A stretch of 64,000 nt of DNA from Sphaeroforma sirkka (lineage: Eukaryota; Opisthokonta; Ichthyosporea; Ichthyophonida), in NCBI GenBank assembly GCA_001586965.3, contig LUCW03001478.1, positions 1-64,000 on the forward strand, given 5' to 3'. Position 1 is the stretch's first letter; each line of letters starts with the position of its first letter. Under the pieces are notes generated by a model that did not search any database, was not told the DNA's origin, and worked only from the letters and a program-made list of their open reading frames with translations. This document shows positions 42,182 to 54,100 of the stretch, piece by piece. The translations under genes were made by a program, and so were the position numbers.

Positions 42182-45100
42182 GTATGTAAGAGATCATGAA
42201 GCACGGCACATGCCTGTGAATGGTCTACGAGTCATGGTCTGATTTGCCAATTGTCGTGAGTGTGCATTCGTTTGGGAACATGTTGTTGCAAATTAATTCA
42301 AGGTCTATGATTTTCTGAACTTTAGGTATTTTGCAGTCATGCGCGTGTCGCAGTCAATATTCGCGTCGTTTGTTTCATTTGTTGATTGACTTTATGTACC
42401 CTTTCGCAACGCTTGTCGTTCCGCTACTTATTTCTAAATCAGAGTTGTAGTACACATCGTCTTAGAAGTGTAGTATCGTTTAATAACACACGTCTGCCTT
42501 TATTATCTAGTTCAAATGGTGCTAGACTTATCTGAAGACATGTGTCCCACATAAAGGTCTTCATGTTTGTATGATGATACAGTCTGTCACATTGGTATAC
42601 AATGCTGATATTCACGTGTATGACACGTCTACTATGATCTGAGCTCTCATGCTTGAGTCAATTCTGCAAACTCGTGGTGTCTGGTTTAAATTTATGTCGA
42701 TATGTCTACTCGGTAACCAGAGTACACTTACATAATGCGTCGTACAATGCAGGTCAATGTGACAAATATAACGTTTTTACATTGTACATGAGCTGCATCA
42801 TTTGTTCGTAAACAGATTGACTTGTTTGTCAGCCTTTGTGATTCTTTACTTGTTTGTTTGTCAGTGCGTTCATTCAGTCGTACATGCACTTTTGTTCGTT
42901 GTTTGTCATTTGTTTATTATTGGTAGTTTTTTGTTTGTGGTTTGTGGCTAGCTCGTTTGTTTGTTTTTCGTTTGTATGTGATTTTTTGTCTACCACGTAC
43001 ATGGTCTTCGATTGATACGGCTGTGCTACCTGCTTAGTGATAATCATTGAGTGTCATATAGAGAAGATCCGCATTGTGCAAATCGTATTCTGAATGGCCG
43101 TCTGTGGTAGTGTTTGCGGTGTGCTATTTGAGTACATTGCACAGTATCAATTTGAAGCGTGCATTCACGTTTGTCGGTTGTTTTGGGTTCCTTTGGAACA
43201 GATTAAGCGAGTTTGCCTATTCCCTATCAACCTCCGTAGAGTTCATAAGTAGTCATATGGTCAGTGAAGATATACAATAGTCTGCTGAGTTGTCAAGGAG
43301 TGACTCGTTCTCGAATCACACATGGTGAGCTGACACGGTATACCAGTTGTACGTCTCTAGACATGGATTGCATGTACGACTATACGAGGTTCGACGTTTT
43401 TCATTTTTTTAAGCACTTGTCTAAACGACTCTCCGCGGTGGATGTTCATATTCTACAATTCTGCGCAACCTGTGTATATGCATTTAAACTTGCGCCAATT
43501 ATCGTTTGTGTCAAGCTTGCCGGCAGTACCACAAATGTTAGAATATAAACCTTGGGCGGTGAGAAGAGTCGTGTGTTTGTTCTATATTGTCTAATTATAG
43601 AAATTGACAGCAACACACTTATTCTCCTTCTAAGTATGCATGGGATGATACTGCATTCGCTAATGTGGAAAAATGATAGTATAGTCACAGTCGACTGTTG
43701 TTTCAAATGGGTCTCGAAAGTACTTGTATGACGTTTGATGCGAGAACACACAATTGCTAGCTAAATATACCCTCAGCGTCCGTTTAGTGTATTCTGTGCA
43801 AAGATGATACGACTCAAAATATACACTTTCTAGTTTGTTCTTGACCGTAGTCACACTGTATCAATTGCGTTATTGCGGTGATATGTAACGGTATTGTACA
43901 TTGAATACATGTGTTGCAATGTTTATTCGTCTGCATTTTGATCTGTTTGTTGGTGTGTTTGTTCGTCTGTTCGCTTGTATGCTACTTTGCTCGTTCATTC
44001 ATTTTCTATGGATAGTATCTAGCTGTTGGTGTGTTGAATTGGTTTCATTTCCATTGGCTACATAGGTACAATGATATGTAGTCAATATGGCAATACAAGT
44101 GGTGTAGTGTAGTTGTGGTATTAAGTGTTTATCTGTGAATGCGTACCACTTTTGGCGCGCAATGGACCATACCCTTTGTTAAGCGTTTGTAGTGCCCTGT
44201 TTTCTTCGCTGATGAGGAGAACGTTAGTGCCATGGTAAATCGGGAGTCTGGGGACAACCTCCCATATAATAGATGATTTGTTCTTTTGTATTGACTATTA
44301 TAATGATGTAAATGCGTAGTCTGTGTTGCAGGTGGGTGGTGCTGTGGGTATCATTAACATAGACAATTGGCTGTCGTGTAACATTGCACACCATGAACCC
44401 ACCTAAAATGCTAAAACCCGGCCACAAACGGACTCCTTGTATAGAGCACAGAACTGAGCAAACCCACAGCACACCTATATGTTTGTATTAGACAGATCAT
44501 AGACACTAAGCGGTGCATGTGCTGTTCTGCGCTTTTGTTCCGATCTCGATGGCTGCATATCACTAGTTTACAGGATGAAGGTGTTTTTGGTTTTTGGTAG
44601 CGGTTTTCTTTTTTACCCTATCAACCCTTAAAACCTGAAACATAAAAAATTAAAGCTCACCTGATCACTTATTGAATTGTCGCATATGTTTCGTCTTGAT
44701 ATGAGATACAATATTGCCTTATGTTCTTGTATGCACAGGGTACACTCTGCGCTGTTTGTGTTGTGACCTTGAGCAGTTACGGGCGTTTGAGTTCAGTGTT
44801 TGTATTGTTGGTGGATAGTCTGGTTTTGATTCTGTGTATACAGAGGCTGCGTCAACTATACCACTACAGTGTGTACTGGTGGTACCATGATCATTGCATC
44901 GTTTCAAATGGTATCGACCTGTTCCAGTGTTTCTACGTATTTCACTGCACTACTTGTAGTGTGGCGGTGAATGAAATTGTGCATTATGTCACAGGTTTGT
45001 GCTATAGGTCAATACTGTACGTTGTAGCAAATTTGCTAGAATGTATATCGCGCGCTATTTATGTTATACTAGCTGTATCATATTATCAATAGTGGGTGCA

Positions 45101-48100
45101 CCACTGCATACTTAACAGCAGTGATGTGTTTCTCACAGGCGCGACTGATTGTTTGTTCACTCCGTCAGGTTGGTAGGACGGCCCTGCATAGCGCTTGTCG
45201 AAAAGGCCACAAAGAAGTAGCGCAACTGTTGTTGTTGTGGAATGCCAACGTGGAGGCCAGAGACATCGTATGTAAGCGGTTATGAAGCACCACACACACT
45301 GTGTGCTTGGTTCAATGATTCATTGTCTGACTTGTCAATTGTCGTGAATGTGCATGCGTATTAGGGTTTAAATCTTTTAGAAGTGTAGCAACGTTTGATG
45401 AGATACGTTTGTCCTTAATATTTGGTTTAAATACAAGTGTAAGTGTGCTAGACTTGTCTGGAAATATGCAACTCACACAAAGGTCGTATCATTTGTATGA
45501 TGGTTTTAAATGCTGTGATGATATGTAGTGCTGATGTTCACATGTTTGAGAGGTGCACTATGAACTGAGCTGTCACGCTTGAGTCAACTCTGCGAACTCG
45601 TAGTGTGTCTGGTTTAAATCTCTGCCGATGTGTCTATACGGTAATTAAAGAATACTGAAGGTCAATATGAGAAAAACCTTTAGTATATTCGCGTCACCTA
45701 CAGGTATTGCAGCACGTATTCACATGGTGTATGAACAGCACTATTTTCTTGTTATTAGGTTTTTTGTTTATCTGTGGTTTCATATATTTTTTTGTTCATT
45801 TGTCCGTGTGTTCGCCCAGTTAGGTGTTCGTGGGGGGGGGGGAGGGGTTTGTATTAGTACACTCATTTGTTCGTTTGTTTGTTCATTTGTTTATTGATTG
45901 CCATTTGAACTGTGATTGTTTATATGTAATTGTTTTTGTTCGTTGATGCGTCAATGTTTGTTGTTTGTTTGTTTGCCTGTCACGTGCATGGTTTTCGATT
46001 GATTCGGCTGTGCAGCCTGTCTAGTGATATTGCTTGAGTGATTCTTGGAGAAGTTCAGCATTCTGTAGGTGTTAAACTGGATATCCGTGTGTGGTACTGT
46101 TTGTGGCGTGTTAATTAAGTGTATTGTGCAGTGCCAATTTGAAATGCGCAGTGACGTTTGTCAGTTATTGAGCGTTCTTTTGTAAGAGACTGATCATGTT
46201 TTTCTCTTGCGCATCAGCATTCGTTGTATCCATAAGTAATCATATGGTCAGTGCCATACAATAGTCTGATGAGTTGCCAAGGAGCATAGCTGTGCTTTCG
46301 TACTCGAATCACACATTGTGAACAAACACGGGATGCCAGGTGTACGTCTCCGCAATTAGATTATATGTGCACGACCCAATTTAGTAAACAACTATGCGAG
46401 GTGCGCTAGCATTCAGTTTTTAAGCATTTGCTTGCGGGAAGATAGTATAAAGGACTCTCTGTGATAAAGTTTGTACTATAGACCAATACTGATATGTTGT
46501 AGCAGCAAAGTGACGGGTCTGTATATCACACGCTATTCATGTTCTACTTGCGGTATCATCTTTTCTGTTGCGATGGCGGGTGTTGTGGTGGGTGCAAAAC
46601 TGTAAATGTAACAACAGTAATGTGCTTCTCACAGTGCACGACTGTTTCTTCACTCCGTCAGGATGGGTTGACGCCACTGCTTAGGGCTTGTGCTATTGGC
46701 CACAAAAAGTGGTGCAGCTGCTGTTGAAGTGGGATGCCAACGTGGATGCCAATGACAACGTATGTAAGCGGTCTTGCTACAAATTGTTGTTGAGTATTTC
46801 TGTACAACAGACTGGATGTGAGTACCACACACGCCGTGTGCATGGTCTCATGTGATTTTCTCAGAGTTGATCGCTGCGAGTGGTATCTCATAGGTGTGTG
46901 TACGTGTGGGTACATGGTGGGGATATGGAGTCGTTGATGCCAGTTGTTAATCAATGTTTCATAGTGAATCTTTAATTTTCGGTATGCTGCAGACCTGCGT
47001 CTGTCGCTGGCGTATTCCGCATGTCGTATGTGCGATGTATTGGTTTGTTCGCTTCATATTGTCACAAGGGGATGTTCACGTGTGTGTGACGTCTACTATC
47101 ACCTGAGCTCTCATGCTTGAGCCAATTCTGTCAAGTCATGGAGTCTCTGGTTCAATTCTCTGCCGATGCGTCTACCCTGAAGTCGAACTACACTTACATA
47201 GTGAACCATTTAACGATAGATATGTTGGGCGCATTCACGTCATATACGAGCTGCACAGTTTGTTCAATTGTAGGCCTGCTGTCAGTGGGTTTAGTTTGTT
47301 TGTTTGTTTGTTAGTTGGGAAATATGTTTGTCCAGTTGATTGTGCGTTGTTTGTTTGCTTGTCGCTTGCTTATCCATGCGGTTGTTCGTTTCTGTTTCTA
47401 ATAATTTGTTGGGATTTTGTATTTGTTTGTTTGTTTGTTTTCCTGCTTGTTCGCTCATTCGTTCGTGCTTTCGCTTGTTTGTTTGTCTACTTTTTTACCT
47501 ATTTATTTATTTGTTCGTTTCTGTGTTCATTAGTTTATTGATTGTTTGTTGTGCAGTGCTGTTTGTTTGTTTGTATGTATTTGGTTTTGTTCGTTGGTAC
47601 GTCAATGTTTTGTTGGTCTGTTCGTTTGTTGTTTGTTTGTTTGCCTATCACACGTATGGTTCTCGATCGATACGTCTATGCTTCCTGTCTAGTGATATTG
47701 CTTAAGTGTCATAGCCAATATTATACTTGATGCCTTTGTGTGATATTGTTTGCGGCGTATTAATTAAGGACATTGTGCAGTGCCAATATGAAACATTCGG
47801 TGACGTTATTTGTTGTTGAGTGTTTGCTTGTATCAGATTGGGGAAGTTGTTGAATTGATAAGTAGTCATAGGGTCAGTGCAATACAATGGTATTATAAAT
47901 CGTTAAGAAATGCAGCTGTACTCTTGTACTCCAATCACACATTGTGAACAAACAAAGTATACAAGGTGTGCGTCGCCGCAATTCGATTGCATGTACACAA
48001 CCTACTTGAATGTACGGCTATATGAGGTTTGCCCACTTTCAGTTGCTAAGCATTTGTCTAAATGACACTGGAGTGGTCGTATCGAAGCTAAGCGAGATTG

Positions 48101-51100
48101 CCTCATCTGCTACACTGCTGCGCAACTTGTGCATATGTTTTTAAACCTGTGCAAGTTATCGTGTGTGTGTGTAGTTTGACGGCAGTAACACGAAGGTTTG
48201 AATGTGCTACGAGGAGTAGTATCGGGCGTATATTTAATGTTGTCAAAGTATAGAAATTGGCAACAATACACTTATACTCCATTTAAGTATGCATAGGCTG
48301 GTTAGGTACTCTTCAATGTTGAAACTTACATTACAGTCACAGTCGGCTGTTGTATCATTGAAGCCTGATAGCCATGGACTTGTATGACGATTGATGTGAG
48401 AATACCCAATTGCTAGCGAGTTATACCCAGTGACAGTTTTTTGTATTGTGTCTAAAGATGATACGATTCAAAATATGATTTTTCCCGTTGGATCTTCATC
48501 GAAGCTATATTGTTCTAGTTTCGGCAGTGCGGTGGTCTGTGACAGTATTCCACATTGAATACATTGATTGCAGTATTTGCTCGTCTGCATGTTATATTTT
48601 TTGTTGATGTGTTTGTTCGTACGTGCGGTCGTTTGCTACTTTGTTCATTCGTTTACTCTTGATGCTCAATATCTAATTTGTTAGTTTGTTTGTTCACATT
48701 TCTAGTGGCTATATAGATATACTGATATAAATTCAGCATGACATTGCAAGTGGTGTTGTATAGCTGTGGTATTCACTATTTATTAATGAATGCGCACCAC
48801 TTTTTTTGGCGCAGATTGATCCAGACTCTTTCTCAAACATATTCGTGCACCTATTTGCGGCCCCGCTTGAGAAACCGTTGTAGTCGTACTATAAGTATGT
48901 GCCTGGTGACAACCTCCCATAAATTGATGGATGTGTTCTTGTGTTTATTTTGTTCGCATGATGTGTATGCGTAGTCTGTGTTGCAGATGAGTGTTGGTGT
49001 GAGTATGTGTCATGAACCCTTAATCGCATAGACACTTGGTCTTCTGATAACACTGGTCACTATGAGCCCACTCGCAACCTGATCATATTTATAGAGCACA
49101 AGACTGAGCAACACGTACAGCACACCGATATATGTGTAGTAGATAGATCATAGACATTTACCGATTTGCAATATGTCTTTTTGTTTTGTTTAAGCCTATC
49201 GCGCGCTAGCTTTGTAATAGTATTTGTACCCATTATATCAGTTGCGATGACGGGTGTTGTGGTATTTACACAACTGCATGCGTGACAGCAGTGATGTGGT
49301 TCTCACAGTCTGTTTGGTTCTTCACTTCGTCAGGATGGGTGGACGCCACTGTGCAGGGCTTGTGCTATTGGCCACAATGAAGTGGTGCAGTTGTTGTTGA
49401 AGAGGAATGCCAACATGGAGGTCAAAACCAATGGCTTATTTTTGGTATGCTTTTTTATCTGTTGATTAATTTAGAAACCCTGTTGCCAGGCTCATTGTTT
49501 CAGTACTTGTTACTGCGTAAGTGTTGTCATGTACGGTGTGGTAACTGTTGATAAGATATGTCTTTCTTTAATATCTAGTTTTAATGCTCGTTGATATGTC
49601 TCGATACATGCATCTGATTTTGTGAATGCGCACCACTTTTGGCGCGCAATGACCCTAACTCTTTGTTAAGTGTTTGTAGTGCACTTTTTTCTTCGCTGAT
49701 GAGGAGGCCGTTGGCGTCATGATATATCGGAGGTACCCATTTGTTTGTAGACACTTAATGGTGTATATCCTGTTTGCGCTTTCGTTCCGATTTTGTTTAG
49801 GTAGTAGTTTTTTCTTTATCCTTAAACCCCCAAAACCTCAAACTGAAAAGTAAAGCTTGTCTGATCACTTTTTGAACTGTCGCATATGTTTTGTCTGGAC
49901 ATGGGATACAAAATTGTCTTCTGTTCTTGAATGCGCAGTTTGCATGTTGCACTACTTTTGTTGTGACCTCGAGCAGCTACGGGCATCAAAATTCAGTGTG
50001 TACATTATTGGCGGATAGTTAAGTTTGATTCTGTGTATACAGAAGCTGCGTCAAATATACCATTGCCACGTGTACTTTTGGCACCGTGATCGCCAATAAC
50101 AAGGGCCAGTGCAAGTGGGGATGAAAGTACTATACACAACACAGCCAATATCTAGGGCCAGTGCAAGTTGAGCCTGGGGATAACCTCCCATATAATAGAT
50201 AGTGTGTCCTTTTGTATTGACCATTGTTATGATGGAAATTTGTAGTCTATGTTGCAGCGGGCGCTGCTGAGAATATCATAAAATGTTCAATAAAACAGAC
50301 ACTTGGCCTTATTGGAATATTGCACATCATGAACCCACATATAACCCTAAAAATCGACCACAAACGGATTTTATGTATAGAGCACAGACCTGGTTATCTA
50401 TGTTGTACTAACTGTATCATATTTTCTGTTGCGGTGGCGGGTGTTGTGGTGGGTACACAACTGCAAATGTAACAGCAGTTTTTGGTTCTCACAGTGCACG
50501 ACTGTTTGTTTGTTCACTCCGTCAGGTTCGGATGACACCACTGCATAAGGCCTGTCAAAATGGCCACAAAGAGGTAGTGCAGCTACTGTTGGAGAGGGAT
50601 GTCAACGTGGAGGCCAAAGACCACGTATGTCAGAGGTTATGAAGCACCACACACACTGTGTGCATGGTTCTGGGTCATTGTCTTGTTTGTCAAAAAGTTT
50701 TAGGGTTTGCTAGTGATATTGCTTGAGTGATTCTTGGAGAAGTTCAGCATTCTGTATGTGTTATTCTGGTTGTCCGTTTGTGGTACTGTTTGTGGCGTGT
50801 TAATTAAGTGTATTGTGCAGTGCCAATTTGAAATGCGCAGTGACTTTTGTCAGTTATTGAGCGTTCTTTTGTAAGAGACTGATCATGTTTTTCTCTTGCG
50901 CATCAGCATTCGTTGTATCCATAAGTAATCATATGGTCAGTGCCATACAATAGTCTGATGAGTTGCCAAGGAGCATAGCTGTGCTTTCGTACTCGAATCA
51001 CACATTGTGAACAAACACGGAATGCCAGGTGTACGTCTCCGCAATTAGATTATATGTGCACGACCCAATTTAGTAAACAACTATGCGAGGTGCGCTAGCA

Positions 51101-54100
51101 TTCAGTTTTTAAGCATTTGCTTGCGGGAAGATAGTTTAAAGGACTCTCTGTGATAAAGTTTGTACTATAGACCAATACTGATATGTTGTAGCAGCAAAGT
51201 GACGGGTCTGTATATCTCACGCTATTCATGTTCTACTTGCGGTATCATCTTTTCTGTTGCGATGGCGGGTGTTGTGATGGGTGCACAACTGCAAATGTAA
51301 CAACAGTAATGTGCTTCTCACTGTGCACGACTGTTTGTTCACTCCGTCAGGATGGGTTGACGCCACTGCACCTCGCTTGTGAAGAAGGGCACAAAGAAAT
51401 AGCGCAATTGCTCCTGGAGAAATTTGTCGATGTGGAGGTCACAGATAAAGTATAAAAGTGGTCCTGAAGTATCCCACACACTGTGTGCATGGTTCTATGA
51501 GTCATTGTCTTGTTTGTCAATTGTCGTGAGTGTGCATACGTTTGAGTACATGATGTTGCAAGTTGACATTTAAGTCCGTAATTTTAACGTCAGGTATTCT
51601 GCACTCATGCTCTTATCGCAGTCGATTTTTGCGGTTTTATTATTGTATTTTGTTTGTTGATTGACTTCATGTGCCGTGACGCAAGGCTTGTTCGTTTATG
51701 TCCATATTTCTAAATCAGAGCTCAGAGCTATATGAAGTGTAGCAACGTTTGATGAGATACGTCTGTCTTTAATATCTAGTTCAAATACAAGTGAAAGTGT
51801 GCTGGACTTCTGGAAACATGCGTCCCACATAAAGGTCATATTATCATCGCACCGTGATCATTCCAGCGTTTCCCATGATATCGACCTCTGTTACAATATT
51901 TCTACATATTCACTGTACTACTTGCAATGTGGCAGTGAATGAAATTGTGCATTGCGGTGCAGATTTGTCCCTAAGACCATTGCTGATATTTTGTAGCATA
52001 GTTCCTGGTCTGGATATGACATACTATCTGCGTAGTACTGTCTGCATTTTTATCATCGCTTGTGGTGACAGGTGTCGTAGTAGGCGCACAACTGCATACG
52101 TAGCAGCAATGATATACTTCTCATGGTGCATGACTGTTTGCTTCTTCACTCTGTTAGGGTGGATGGACGCCACTGCACTTCGCTTGTTCTAATGGCCGCA
52201 AAGAAGTAGTGCAGCTTCTGTTGCAGTGGGGTGCCAACATGGAGGCCAAAGAGAGCGTATGTAAGAGGTTATGAAGCACCACACACCCTGTGTACATGGT
52301 TCTATGAGTCATTGTCTTGTTTGTCAATGGTTGTCAGTGTGCATATGTTTGGATACATGTCGTTGTATGTTATCATGGAAGGTCCGTGATTTTCGTAACT
52401 CTAGGTATTGTGCACTCATGTGCTTGTGGCAGTCGGTTTTCGTGTATTTTATGTACTATTGATTGACTTTATAGACCCGGTCGCAGGGTTTAGGGTTTAG
52501 GATCAGAGTTTTAATGCTCATTTTTTTAAGTAGTAGCAACGTTTGATAAGAGACGTGTGACTTTAAGATTCATTTTAAATGCATGGGTATGTTTTTAAGA
52601 CGATGCGTCTCACAGAAAGGTCGTGTCGTTTATGTGATGGATCGTTCTATCGTGATGGTGTACAGTGCTGATATTGATGTATGTGTAAGGTTTCCTACGA
52701 TGTGAGCTGTCACGCCTGAGTAAATTCTGCAAACTATCCGGTGTGGTTAACTCGATAATCTATGTACACACATACAGTGTGCCATACAATGAGGTCGGAA
52801 TAACAAATAGCTCAATAACGTCCGCGCTGCCGATATATATGTAGTACTTACTTACATGGTATACGAGCTTATTTACATGGTATTTACATGGTTCTATGAG
52901 TTATTGTCTTGTTTGTCAATAGTTGTCAGAAAACTATTACGTGAGTTTCTCTCTTCGTTGGTTGGTTGTCATTGGCAAGTTGTGGCAGCCTCTCCCGGCA
53001 TTTGCGATTGCACAAGCACGCCATGTGCAACATCTCTCAATTATTCTTTCCAATTCAATGCCAAATGTGTTGCCCCACTGTTCACTGGCAACTAGCCGGC
53101 TGTCTTATTGAGTGTGTACGCTACGGTATTGCGCTGTCATGCCCAGGGACTGCTGGTTTCATTCCGTTGTTCTAATGGGAATGACTGTTGTAGTCGGTGT
53201 GTGTGGATCTGTCATATGTGCGTCTAACATGCAAATAAACTATAGCGGATAGAGTGATGATCTTACAGTTCCCCAACGTACGAATTACTACATCTTCTAT
53301 TCTGACAGTCTGGGTTATCACTCGTGCATTATCAACAGAATGGAAACACTCCACTGGATTGTTGTGGAAGTGATGAGATGAAACAATTTTTACGGGAAGC
53401 GATTCAGCAGAGAGCGGGCCGACAAGCGCAGGTATTATTATATTGGGGTCTTCTCGCTGAGGCAGTCGTTTCTCTATATATCGAATCTTTCCGTCTGATG
53501 CGACTGCGACAGGAAATTATGGGATGTGGTCATTTGTGACACACATTTGTGATGTGTATACCTAATATGTCCACCACCTACATTGCGATAATGTTTAACG
53601 CCTCTGATAGGACATAAATGTGATTGTTTGGGCCCGGCAATACCGCAATGGAGTGAACCTCTCGTTCTGCGAAATCTGTCGTCACAAACTGTGTACGTTG
53701 ATGCGTTTCTTTTATACTACCAAGCAGATAAACGGTTGTGGTTGCGTTATTCAGTGTTCCAAAGCCAAATTGGTATATCACCGTGAACCCTTGTCGTCTT
53801 TATTATTTTTGACATTAAGTTTGTTTCTACAACCTGATGGCTTTATATGTGGCTGTCAGAATTCATTACAACTACGCAAAAGGATCACGTTTATCTGCAG
53901 TGGGGGGGGGGGCATTCAGCGGTGACTGTCACTGTGCCTATGAAATATATACTGTATTGAGTGCTCATGAGAGGTGCATCATGCACCAATTGTAGCAATC
54001 TCCAATGCTATTTTTATAGTTTTGTGATTGTAAACTGCTATCTGGCTATGAGACAGTTGAGGGTTTTCGTATACTGTATGATGAGGTCGTAGTGAAACAT

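Noticed and set aside
51318-51350. Alternative upstream acceptor adding CTTVCSLRQ to the ankyrin exon
   Set aside because: In frame at only two exons (45169, 51351) and out of frame at others; conservation is better explained by intron-end duplication, so not called as alternative splicing.
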